Assembly: GCA_030637775.1 (NCBI GenBank)
Contig: DAOWFY010000099.1
Span: forward strand, 1 to 15,438
DNA from: a bacterium
GTDB lineage: Bacteria; Ratteibacteria; UBA8468
Direction: 5' to 3'
DNA length: 15,438 bases
Under the pieces are notes generated by a model. The model saw nothing but the letters and a program-made list of their open reading frames with translations, was not told the origin of the DNA and searched no databases. Position numbers and translations under genes: made by a program. Positions 7,476 to 14,573 of the stretch are shown one piece after another (positions within the stretch are counted from its first letter, which is position 1; every line of letters begins with the position of its first letter).

Positions 7476-7498
7476 TGGGGAAAATTCGGGGTGAGTAA

Positions 7499-8218
7499 AT
7501 GATTAATTGGGATAAAAAATTTGATTATTTTGTGCGCTGGGTTTTTGGTGCAATTTATGCCAACCAGCAAATAAGGAAGGGTTGTATAGAACCCAATGAT
7601 AGGGAGTTTAAGATTAAGAATTTCAAATGGGAACACGATGGCCAATGGTTCGAAAAGCTAAATGTTGGCGAGAATCATCCGGACGGTGAGTGTAATATGG
7701 CAACAATTATTCTTTGTTGCTGTGCTATTGAGTTGTACGGCCGGATTTTACTCGGTTATGGTCCTGCGAAGAAAGGTAAAGGCGCTCCTCAAGAATCTTT
7801 TGTTGCATTCATAAAGAATTATTTCCCCAAAGAATATTATAAAAGAGCAGAGGCAATATATAAACGTTTCCGTTGTGGGTTAGTGCATAGTTATGTAATG
7901 GGTGCTATAGGCTATAAAAGAGGATTTTTGCTTACACGTAAAGGCAAAAAACATAGTAGTGAACATCTTCAATATCATAATAAACGGCAATTGGTTATCA
8001 ATTTAGACATATTTGTAAAAGATCTCAAGGAGGCTTTTGAAAATTATTATTCAGCACTTAAAAATAAAAAAAAGGGAACTCCAAACTTACAATTAATTTT
8101 TGATAGAGATAATAAAGGGAAGATTCGGAAAACAAAAACAGGCAAAATAAAATGGAAAAGAGACACAATCAATTTAGCTAAAAATGCTAAAAAAGTTTTA
8201 AGAAATTTTGGCATATAG
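7499..8218 (+). CDS. Unknown protein with HEPN-like R-x4-H motif
   Basis: I cannot assign this 239-residue protein to a named family. It has a helical core (about 65-130) with ATIILCCCAIELYGRILLGYG and later YKRFRCGLVHSY. R125-x4-H130 fits the R-x4-6-H signature of HEPN ribonucleases, and an upstream helix with a polar or acidic residue (E78) facing it is usual in that superfamily. The C-terminal third (about 185-239) is very Lys-rich and may bind nucleic acid. The gene is more AT-rich than its flanks, the first gene of the accessory stretch, and preceded by GGGGTGAG as a ribosome site. No nucleotidyltransferase partner (MNT/HEPN type) lies beside it. A defence or toxin role is inferred from motif and location only. 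Confidence 0.5.
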   Translation: MINWDKKFDYFVRWVFGAIYANQQIRKGCIEPNDREFKIKNFKWEHDGQWFEKLNVGENHPDGECNMATIILCCCAIELYGRILLGYGPAKKGKGAPQESFVAFIKNYFPKEYYKRAEAIYKRFRCGLVHSYVMGAIGYKRGFLLTRKGKKHSSEHLQYHNKRQLVINLDIFVKDLKEAFENYYSALKNKKKGTPNLQLIFDRDNKGKIRKTKTGKIKWKRDTINLAKNAKKVLRNFGI

Positions 8219-8222
8219 CTAA

Positions 8223-8244
8223 AATGATGAGGTTGAGGTCTGTG
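8223..8244 (+). repeat. Possible decayed copy of the gltX 5' end
   Basis: This segment matches 8721-8742 at 18 of 22 positions, including a shared tandem ATGATG. It aligns in frame with the gltX start (MRLR reading). Similarity fades after about 30 nt. It lies in the 88-bp gap between the HEPN-like gene and hicB. It could be chance. Confidence 0.4.
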
Positions 8245-8306
8245 TCTAATGGGACGTGCGCAGAAGGTATATACGAAGTAGACGGTAGAGACAAGGGGGT
8301 GAGAGA

Positions 8307-8525
8307 ATGTTAAGTAACTATACAGCTAAATATACAAAAATAAGTTCTGGTTATATGGGGCAGTTAGTAGAGTGGCCAGAGGTAATAACAGAAGGAAAAA
8401 CCTTGGAAGAGTGTAGGGAAATGCTCAAGGATGCCTTGCACGAGATGGTGATAGCCTATCAACAACAAAGTAAAGAAATTCCAATTGGTGGCGCTATCTT
8501 AGAACAAGTGCCGGTTGAGATTTAG
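8307..8525 (+). CDS. hicB: HicB-family antitoxin
   Basis: At 72 residues this is a short HicB (UPF0150-type) antitoxin, which binds and neutralises the HicA mRNA interferase. The partial RNase-H-like fold is visible as YTAKYTKISSGYMGQLVEWPEV, then GKTLEECREMLKDALHEM forming the family's conserved helix. It lacks an obvious C-terminal DNA-binding domain, as in other short HicB proteins. A strong ribosome site (GGGGGTGAG) precedes the ATG. The toxin reading frame starts 1 nt after the stop, but that frame is broken, so hicB may now be an orphan. The hicB-hicA order is the reverse of the E. coli hicAB locus but occurs elsewhere. Confidence 0.85.
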   Translation: MLSNYTAKYTKISSGYMGQLVEWPEVITEGKTLEECREMLKDALHEMVIAYQQQSKEIPIGGAILEQVPVEI

Positions 8526-8526
8526 G

Positions 8527-8715
8527 ATGTCAATAAAACGTCGCAACTTAATCTGATATTTTGAGGAAAATGGATTTTATTTATTGCGTGAAGGTAGGAA
8601 ACATTCTATCTACGCAAATGATGTAAAGACTATACCAATTAAAAGACATCGTGCACTTGACAGAATAACAGCAAATGAATTATGCAAGCAAGCTGGATTG
8701 AAACCAAAATTCTGA
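8527..8715 (+). pseudogene. hicA: HicA-family toxin broken by an in-frame TGA
   Basis: The frame from ATG 8527 reads MSIKRRNLI, then TGA at 8554-8556, then continues open for 52 codons as YFEENGFYLLREGRKHSIY to a natural TGA at 8713. The whole matches a HicA (YcfA) mRNA interferase of about 62 residues: the dsRNA-binding-like fold, the GRKHSIY segment with the active-site His (H26), and the KTIPIKRHRALDRITANELCKQAGL end. Codon 10 is normally Arg in this group, and CGA to TGA is a single transition. Neighbouring genes end on TGA, so recoding is unlikely. No good in-frame restart codon follows, so the toxin is probably inactive. The rest of the frame is undecayed, which suggests a recent event or a sequencing error. 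Confidence 0.8.
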
Positions 8716-8724
8716 ACGATAATG

Positions 8725-8772
8725 ATGAGAGTGAGGTTTGCGCCAAGTCCAACGGGGTATTTGCATATTGGT
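8725..8772 (+). repeat. 48-bp remnant of the gltX 5' end
   Basis: This copy matches 11503-11550, the first 48 bases of gltX, at 45 of 48 positions. It reads in frame MRVRFAPSPTGYLHIG and then diverges to GED and a stop at 8779-8781. Of the three differences, two are silent third-position changes and one is TTG to GTG. It lies 9 nt after the hicA stop and 11 nt before the restriction gene. It looks like one end of an insertion whose other end is the intact gltX start. Confidence 0.9.
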
Positions 8773-8776
8773 GAGG
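8773..8776 (+). promoter_or_regulatory. Ribosome binding site of the restriction gene at the repeat junction
   Basis: GAGG begins exactly where similarity to gltX ends, and together with the last bases of the remnant it makes GGTGAGG, 7 nt before the ATG at 8784. The 18-codon remnant frame ends 2 nt before that ATG, so its translation could feed the restriction gene. Confidence 0.5.
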
Positions 8777-8783
8777 ACTAACC

Positions 8784-9617
8784 ATGACGACATTTGAACT
8801 TGGTTCTGCTACAGCTAAGGGAGGCTTTGCTAATGAAAAGGCTGTTTGCAGTAAATTTAATAATTGGAAAGATGATCGTGAAGCACAATCTTGGCTTGAA
8901 ATTATGGGTTACGATATAAGACAAGTTGATTCTGTTGAGGCAATCCATATTCCAACCAGAATGAAAAGAACAGATGTGGAGCGATTGGGGTTACAAGAGA
9001 GTTATGAGGAATTGATGAAATTTAAAAAGGCAGATGCGCAACTAAGAATTATAATTATTATCGGAAAGATAGTAAAGATTGAAAATCTATCATTAAAGAA
9101 GGCAAATTCAGACGCAGATTTCAATCAGATAGATAAAAGATGGGTAAGTACATACCAAGAAATATGGAAATTTGACGACGAGGTCACATTTGGACTAAAA
9201 CTCTTCACTGGGGAAATTAGTCCGGCATCTCACCCAGAGATAGTTAGAGAAAAGGTATTACGAGACAAAAGGAGACTGTTCATGGATGAACTCCCTAAAA
9301 ATTTAAGAAATAAAATCTTAGATTTCTTTACCGTAAATAAAATCCTTGTAGTTGCGGATATTCTTAAAGGTAGAGGAGGTCTGTCAGCCAATTGGATGTT
9401 AATAACCAGATATAGCAAAGAAGATAACACTACTACATGGATTCTAAAAGACATTAACACAGTGATGAATTTCTTTGGCTCTGGTGAGGTGAGAATATCT
9501 CCAAGAGGAAGTGTATACATTGGTAAAATCACTATGATGAGAAAAGGTGGCACTCCTGACCCCAAAAAATTACAATTCAAAATAAAACCGTGTGCGTTAT
9601 TTAAATTAGGGGAATAA
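8784..9617 (+). CDS. HinP1I-family type II restriction endonuclease
   Basis: This 277-residue protein matches, from memory, the layout of HinP1I, which cuts G^CGC: ELGSATAKGGFANEK at the start, NWKDDREAQSWLEIMGY (27-43), FNQIDKRW (113-120), DKRRLFMDEL (161-170), DILKGRG (192-198), ISPRGSVYIGKIT (238-250) and LQFKIKP near the end. HinP1I's active site is SDX18QXK. Here the spacing is exact, D84-x18-S103-x-K105, with the Gln replaced by Ser. About 25 extra residues lie before D84 (about 58-82), and a loop near 255-261 is shorter. Recognition of GCGC is inferred. The stop overlaps the methyltransferase start (TAATG), so the two are coupled. The start is fixed by the ribosome site at the repeat junction. 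Confidence 0.85.
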   Translation: MTTFELGSATAKGGFANEKAVCSKFNNWKDDREAQSWLEIMGYDIRQVDSVEAIHIPTRMKRTDVERLGLQESYEELMKFKKADAQLRIIIIIGKIVKIENLSLKKANSDADFNQIDKRWVSTYQEIWKFDDEVTFGLKLFTGEISPASHPEIVREKVLRDKRRLFMDELPKNLRNKILDFFTVNKILVVADILKGRGGLSANWMLITRYSKEDNTTTWILKDINTVMNFFGSGEVRISPRGSVYIGKITMMRKGGTPDPKKLQFKIKPCALFKLGE

Positions 9618-11506
9618 TGTTTTTCTTGGCGAAGGTAAAATTTGACTTAAGGGACCCGGACGAACTCTATTTTGCCCAAAGAGAGATAGATAGTTTGTTG
9701 GGCGCAAAAACAAAATTTGTCAAGACTATTGCTTCTCTCATTAAGAAAAAACCATTCAAGTTGCTTGATGACGAAGTTATTCATTTGATTACTCGCTTGG
9801 TTTACATGGGCGAAGGGCAAGGATATCTGGCAGAGATATCACTTCGAGAAATAGTAAGCATTGTGAAAAAGGCAACCTTTTTCAGGGAAATGTATGTAAT
9901 TTTTGAGTCAGAAAATGATGCGCAAACACTAAAAGATTTACTAAAAAAGGTAGGCGTAATAATTGCCGCTAAACAATTAGAGAATGTAAGAATAGGCCTA
10001 AACCCTTATACTCAAATTTTTTTGAAGAACTTGTCAAAAAGAAGCAAATTAGTGACAATTAGATTTTTACCTTTTCAAACACTTTTCGAATATGCGACCG
10101 AAGTAAAGAAACTTCCTGCGGCTGTGTTCCGTCCTAAAAATAGCAAGAATTGGCCAGACTATTTTAAAGAAAAAGAATCTGGAATAAAAAAAGGCATAAG
10201 AGAATTAGTTGAGCATATGAAAACAGGTTATTATCGTTCACCTCACTTTGGGCTTGGAAAAAATCATGTAGGTGACTTTGTGGACTGGGCATCTACTGAC
10301 TTGAGAAAACCCTTCCTTCACTACCTCCATAAATATAAAGGAAAGGGAGATGCGAGAATATCACGTGCTTTGATAAACTTACTGGACGTGAAGGAAGGGG
10401 ATACAATATTAGACCCCTTTGTAGGTTCAGGAGCGTTTATCGCTGATGCCTGTACCATGGGGTTAAATGCTGTTGGCATAGAGGTTTTGAACATAGGAAA
10501 AATGATTGCCGAAGTTAAATGTAATTTAGGAATTAATATCACAGATTTACGAAATTCTATAATCAAATTATTTGAATTTGTGGACAGTTCGTTGTTTAAG
10601 CAGGATATAAGAGATGAGTTAGCAGAGATGAAGGAAAAAATCAAAAGAAATACAGGTAGTAGTAGAGGTTATGAAAATATTAGCCCCCACTTAGCAAAAA
10701 TTATTTTCCTAAAAAAAGGAATAGATAATATAGACAATGAAGAAGCAAAAGCCTTTCTTTCAGTTCTTTTAAGCCAAAAGATTGTAGAATATTCTGAAAA
10801 AAGAAGAAGATGGGATATAATCAACTCCTTTAAATATTATGTTGAGGATAGATACTTAATTTTGTATGCCACCAAAGACCTCGCAAGAATACTTGAGGTA
10901 AACCTTAATGGAGGTAAAGTCACAATAATTAAAGGCGATTCCACTAATATGTCAATGGTTGAAAATAATTCTATAGATGGAATACTCACTTCTCCTCCCT
11001 ATTTTGACGCATTAGACTACATTGGGAACAATAAACTCTCAATCTTAATTTTGGGACTGGATGAGGACCTGGGTTGGGAATCAACAAAGAATTTCTACGA
11101 GGCAAAACACAGAGATGAAGAAAAACACGAAAAAGCACCTCTTTTTGTTGGTGACAGATATTTTTCTATTCAATTGCCTCCGTCAAGTCTAAAACTAATA
11201 AGATTATTAGAAATGTCTCATAGAGTTTACAAATCAAAAATTGTTGGAAATTATCTGAAGATGATGAGACTTTCGTTTGAAGAATGCTATCGTATTTTGC
11301 GTAACAATAAGTATTATTTGATGGTGGTAAGCAAACACCATAGATGGATAATAAATGGAAGGGAAGAGACGGTAGAAACATCGTCTATACTGGTAGATTT
11401 AGGGAAATCTGTGGGTTTCAAGGTAACAGATATTATTGAACATGGTTTATCCAAGGCTGATAAAGGTAAAATTGGAGTAGAAGACATAATAGTTTTTCAG
11501 AAATGA
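9617..11506 (+). CDS. DNA methyltransferase, SPPY type, Trm11-like
   Basis: This 629-residue protein has the SAM-binding motif I DPFVGSGAF (266-274) followed by GIEV (287-290), and far downstream the catalytic motif IV TSPPY (458-462). TSPPY is typical of amino-group methyltransferases, most often N4-cytosine. The order motif I before IV, and the DPFxGSG form, resemble Trm11/UPF0020-type enzymes. The N-terminal 230 residues (FFLAKVKFDL onward) have a THUMP-like look but I cannot confirm it. About 170 residues between the motifs form a mostly helical, Lys-rich insert that may recognise the target. Context makes it the protective partner of the endonuclease. The known M.HinP1I is a C5-cytosine enzyme, so this pairing would be of a different chemical type. 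The stop overlaps the gltX ATG (ATGA). Confidence 0.82.
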   Translation: MFFLAKVKFDLRDPDELYFAQREIDSLLGAKTKFVKTIASLIKKKPFKLLDDEVIHLITRLVYMGEGQGYLAEISLREIVSIVKKATFFREMYVIFESENDAQTLKDLLKKVGVIIAAKQLENVRIGLNPYTQIFLKNLSKRSKLVTIRFLPFQTLFEYATEVKKLPAAVFRPKNSKNWPDYFKEKESGIKKGIRELVEHMKTGYYRSPHFGLGKNHVGDFVDWASTDLRKPFLHYLHKYKGKGDARISRALINLLDVKEGDTILDPFVGSGAFIADACTMGLNAVGIEVLNIGKMIAEVKCNLGINITDLRNSIIKLFEFVDSSLFKQDIRDELAEMKEKIKRNTGSSRGYENISPHLAKIIFLKKGIDNIDNEEAKAFLSVLLSQKIVEYSEKRRRWDIINSFKYYVEDRYLILYATKDLARILEVNLNGGKVTIIKGDSTNMSMVENNSIDGILTSPPYFDALDYIGNNKLSILILGLDEDLGWESTKNFYEAKHRDEEKHEKAPLFVGDRYFSIQLPPSSLKLIRLLEMSHRVYKSKIVGNYLKMMRLSFEECYRILRNNKYYLMVVSKHHRWIINGREETVETSSILVDLGKSVGFKVTDIIEHGLSKADKGKIGVEDIIVFQK

Positions 11507-11550
11507 GATTGAGGTTTGCGCCAAGTCCGACCGGGTATTTGCATATTGGT
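11503..11550 (+). repeat. Intact gltX 5' end matching the upstream 48-bp remnant
   Basis: This is the right-hand member of the direct repeat with 8725-8772 (45/48 identical). It is the genuine first 16 codons of gltX. Similarity begins exactly at the ATG, which also overlaps the methyltransferase stop, and ends at codon 16. Confidence 0.9.
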
Positions 11551-12930
11551 AATGCCAGAACTGCACTTTTCAATTACCTTTTAGCAAAAAAACATCGAGG
11601 AAAGTTCATTCTCAGGATTGAGGATACGGATATCGCGCGCTCGGAGAAGGAATTTGAAAAAGGAATTATCGAAGATCTGCGCTGGCTGGGTATAGACTGG
11701 GATGAAGGGCCGGAGAAGGGGGGAGATTTTGGACCCTACCGGCAGTCGGAAAGATTAAAGACCTACCGGGAATTTGCCGAGAGGTTGTTAAAACAAGACA
11801 AAGCCTACTATTGCTATTGCAGCAAAGGGGAACTGGAACAAAGGAATAAGGAGCTTTTGGCTCGGGGAGAAAGTCCGCGCTACGATAACCGCTGTCGGAA
11901 TCTTACCAAAAATCAAGGGATAGAGTATAAACTGGAAGGAAGAAGGCCGGTCATCAGATTTAAGATTCCCGAAAGGATGATTGAAATCAATGACCTTATC
12001 CGAGGAAAGGTCAGTTTTGACACAAGATTGATGGGGGATTTTATCATCATGAAATCTGATGGGACACCGACATTTAATTTTGCGGTGGTGGTAGATGATA
12101 TCTTAATGAGGATTACCACGGTCATCAGAGGGGAGGACCACCTTTCCAATACCCCCAGACACATTATGCTCTTTGAGGCATTGAAGGCAAAGATTCCCGA
12201 ATTTGCGCATATGGCAATGACGCTTGGTCCGGACGGTAGCCGCTTAAGCAAGCGCCACGGAGCAACCTCGGTAAGGGAATATCGAAGGCTGGGAATGCTT
12301 CCGGAAGCATTCTTTAACTATTTGGCACTATTAGGCTGGGGGACAAAGGAGAGCCAGGAACTCTTTACCAAAGAGGAATTGATTAAGGAATTTTCCTTAG
12401 AAAGGTGCAAGGAAGGTGCTGCCATCTTTGATATAGAGAAGTTAACCTGGATGAATGGCCTTTATATCCGAAAGAAAGAACCAGAAGAACTGGTAAGATT
12501 ATCCCTTCCCTATTTAAAGGAGAAGGGGTTGGGAGGAGAAGAGGATTATCTGAGAAAAATCATTGTTTTGGAGAGAGAACGAATCAAGAAGCTTTCTGAA
12601 GTCCCCGAACTTATCGAATATTTCTTAGTGGAAAAGATAAAATTTGACCCAGAGGCTGTAGAGAAAGTTTTGAAAAGGCCAGAGGTAAAGGAAATCTTAA
12701 CCTCTCTAAAACAGGAATTAGAAAATCTTTCTGACTTTTCGGCTGGCTCTTTAGAAAAGACAATTCGTAACTGGACAAAAAATAAAGACTTAAAAACCAA
12801 GGATGTTTTCCATCCTCTAAGAGTGGCGATCACCGGAAGAACAGTTGGTCCAGGTTTATTTGAGACGATGGAGGTCTTGGGGAAGGAAAGGGTATTAAAA
12901 AGATTAAAAGGGGCAGAAAGAAAATGTTAG
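11503..12930 (+). CDS. gltX: Glutamyl-tRNA synthetase
   Basis: GltX charges tRNA(Glu), and in many bacteria also tRNA(Gln), with glutamate. This class I synthetase of 475 residues has normal length. The HIGH motif is in PSPTGYLHIGN (8-17; H14-G16), the KMSKS equivalent is LSKR (248-251), and C104-x-C106 with C131 marks the zinc-binding insert. FILRIEDTD and the C-terminal helical anticodon-binding domain are present. Discrimination between tRNA(Glu) and tRNA(Gln) cannot be judged from motifs. Its first 16 codons are duplicated upstream at 8725. It has no clear ribosome site of its own and probably relies on coupling to the methyltransferase end. It overlaps the CBS gene by 7 nt. Confidence 0.98.
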   Translation: MRLRFAPSPTGYLHIGNARTALFNYLLAKKHRGKFILRIEDTDIARSEKEFEKGIIEDLRWLGIDWDEGPEKGGDFGPYRQSERLKTYREFAERLLKQDKAYYCYCSKGELEQRNKELLARGESPRYDNRCRNLTKNQGIEYKLEGRRPVIRFKIPERMIEINDLIRGKVSFDTRLMGDFIIMKSDGTPTFNFAVVVDDILMRITTVIRGEDHLSNTPRHIMLFEALKAKIPEFAHMAMTLGPDGSRLSKRHGATSVREYRRLGMLPEAFFNYLALLGWGTKESQELFTKEELIKEFSLERCKEGAAIFDIEKLTWMNGLYIRKKEPEELVRLSLPYLKEKGLGGEEDYLRKIIVLERERIKKLSEVPELIEYFLVEKIKFDPEAVEKVLKRPEVKEILTSLKQELENLSDFSAGSLEKTIRNWTKNKDLKTKDVFHPLRVAITGRTVGPGLFETMEVLGKERVLKRLKGAERKC

Positions 12931-13394
12931 TTAAAGATGCGATGAGAAGGGAGGTAGTAACGGTAAGAAGGTCCACCACCTTAAAAGAATTAATTGAGAT
13001 CTTTCATAAGTATACCTTTCATACCATTCCGGTAGTAGAGGATGAAAAAATAGTCGGGATTGTGGAGTTGGAGCATCTTTTAAGAATTTTTCAACCCCAT
13101 CCTGCCCATATCCATGAACTATTAAAGAGTGTTCCCTTTTTAGAGGAGGAAGAGAGAAACATTTTCGAGCTGGAGGTTACCTCTGAGATGGCAATGCTTT
13201 GCCTGGTTGATGATATTATGGAAAGAAAATTCTTAACCATCGGGGAGGATGCTACAGTTCAAGAGGCGCGCCGTTTAATGAAATTACATCAGACACAAAG
13301 GCTACCGGTAGTTGATAAGAAGAACAATTTAATGGGGATTATTAGCCTCTTTGACATTATTTTATCGGTCTTTAAGGAAAAAGGGATCTATTAA
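12924..13394 (+). CDS. Two-CBS-domain regulatory protein
   Basis: This 156-residue protein consists of a CBS pair: the first domain about 1-57 (VKDAMRREVVTVRRSTTLKEL ... VGIVELEHLLRI) and the second about 95-152 (VDDIMERKFLTIGEDATVQEA ... MGIISLFDIIL). CBS pairs bind adenosine nucleotides or similar ligands and regulate partners. An acidic linker (about 71-92) separates them. There is no membrane segment or catalytic domain. The next gene, an ion antiporter, starts directly after its stop with no gap, so it may act as that transporter's nucleotide sensor. It overlaps the end of gltX by 7 nt. Confidence 0.9.
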   Translation: MLVKDAMRREVVTVRRSTTLKELIEIFHKYTFHTIPVVEDEKIVGIVELEHLLRIFQPHPAHIHELLKSVPFLEEEERNIFELEVTSEMAMLCLVDDIMERKFLTIGEDATVQEARRLMKLHQTQRLPVVDKKNNLMGIISLFDIILSVFKEKGIY

Positions 13395-14573
13395 GTGAAT
13401 ACAATTTTTTCCTTGGGCATCATTCTTTTGGTCGGACTTTTTGCGGCTAAGATATTACGTCAGATAAAATTTCCCGCGGTCACCACCTATCTTCTCTTAG
13501 GCATCATTATCGGTCCTCATCTCCTTAATTTTGTCTCCCCTGGAATTATTAATTCCTCAGGTCTTATCTCCAACATTGTCCTCTCGATTATTGCCTTTGG
13601 TCTGGGTCAGAACTTCTCCAAAGAACATTTCAAAAAGATCGGTAAATCGGTTCTTACGATTTCCATTTTAGAGGCAGTCGGTGCCTGGATATTGGTTACA
13701 TTGGCTCTCTTTTTTATCTTGAAACAACAGCTTTACCTTGCTCTTCTCTTTGGCTCCATTGGCGCGGCTACTGCTCCTGCGGCCACCGTAATGGTTATCC
13801 GGGAGTATAGAGCAAGGGGAACATTTACCAATACCCTTTTGGGGGTTGTTGCGCTTGATGATGCCTGGTGTCTGATTATCTTTTCCGTCTCTTTAGCCAT
13901 AGCAAGGGCTTTATCTCTGCATCTCGGTGCCAATATTCTTTTACTTAAAATATTTTTACATACCTTCGGTCACATTATCGGCGCTTTCCTCCTTGGGGGA
14001 ATCATCGGGATTCTTCTCAACTGGTTAGGTCGTTTTGTTAAAACCAGGGCTGACCTTCTGATTATAACCTTAGGTTCGATACTTGTAACTGCGGGGCTCT
14101 CTATCCTCCTTGACTTTTCTGTTCTTTTAGCCAATATGGCCCTGGGAACAGTTTTAATTAACCTTAAAAAGCACAACTATGGATTCTTTGAGATTTTGCA
14201 TACTGTTGATACTCCTCTCTTTCTCTTCTTCTTTGTGTTGGCGGGAGCCAATTTAGAGATTCCGCTTCTCCCTAAGATAGGAGTAATTGCCATTACCTAC
14301 TTTGTTTTTGTTGTTGTTGGCAAGATTGCTGGCGCCTCTTTAGGGGCACACATTTCTAAGGCAACCGGTTCGGTAAGAAAATATATTGGTCTTGGTCTTA
14401 TTCCCCAGGCCGGTGTTGCCTTGGGAGTAGCTCTCATTGCTAAAGCTTCATTTCCCGAGGTTGGAAACTTCATCTTTGCTACCATCGTTACCGCGACCAT
14501 TATCTTTGAACTTGTCGGTCCCTTTGCCACCCGATTTGCTTTGAGAAAAGCGGGTGAAATCGAAGGAACTTAA
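13395..14573 (+). CDS. Cation/proton antiporter, CPA family
   Basis: This 392-residue membrane protein has about 12-13 hydrophobic segments. The fold marks of the monovalent cation:proton antiporter family (Na+/H+ exchanger, Pfam Na_H_Exchanger) are GIIIGPHLL (36-44), the unwound-helix segment [10 protein letters not shown] (125-134) and an acidic pair D155-D156 in [11 protein letters not shown]. Two adjacent aspartates are usual in electrogenic members such as NhaA and NapA. It lacks the C-terminal RCK/TrkA-N domain of Kef proteins, so control may come from the separate CBS protein. The start is GTG, immediately after the CBS stop, giving [14 protein letters not shown] as the first helix. 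The ion (Na+ or K+) is not clear. The stop overlaps the cysS ATG (TAATG). Confidence 0.9.
   Translation: MNTIFSLGIILLVGLFAAKILRQIKFPAVTTYLLLGIIIGPHLLNFVSPGIINSSGLISNIVLSIIAFGLGQNFSKEHFKKIGKSVLTISILEAVGAWILVTLALFFILKQQLYLALLFGSIGAATAPAATVMVIREYRARGTFTNTLLGVVALDDAWCLIIFSVSLAIARALSLHLGANILLLKIFLHTFGHIIGAFLLGGIIGILLNWLGRFVKTRADLLIITLGSILVTAGLSILLDFSVLLANMALGTVLINLKKHNYGFFEILHTVDTPLFLFFFVLAGANLEIPLLPKIGVIAITYFVFVVVGKIAGASLGAHISKATGSVRKYIGLGLIPQAGVALGVALIAKASFPEVGNFIFATIVTATIIFELVGPFATRFALRKAGEIEGT

Noticed and set aside
7476-7498. Further gltX start copy before the HEPN-like gene
   Set aside because: Only a few bases match (ATGA and TTG) and there is no sustained in-frame similarity.
8554-8556. 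TGA in hicA read as an amino acid (altered genetic code)
   Set aside because: argH, the secreted-protein gene, the PLD-like gene and the methyltransferase all end on TGA at the expected length, so TGA is a stop here.
7499-11502. Integrative element with its own integrase
   Set aside because: All genes in the stretch are accounted for and none has integrase, recombinase or transposase motifs.
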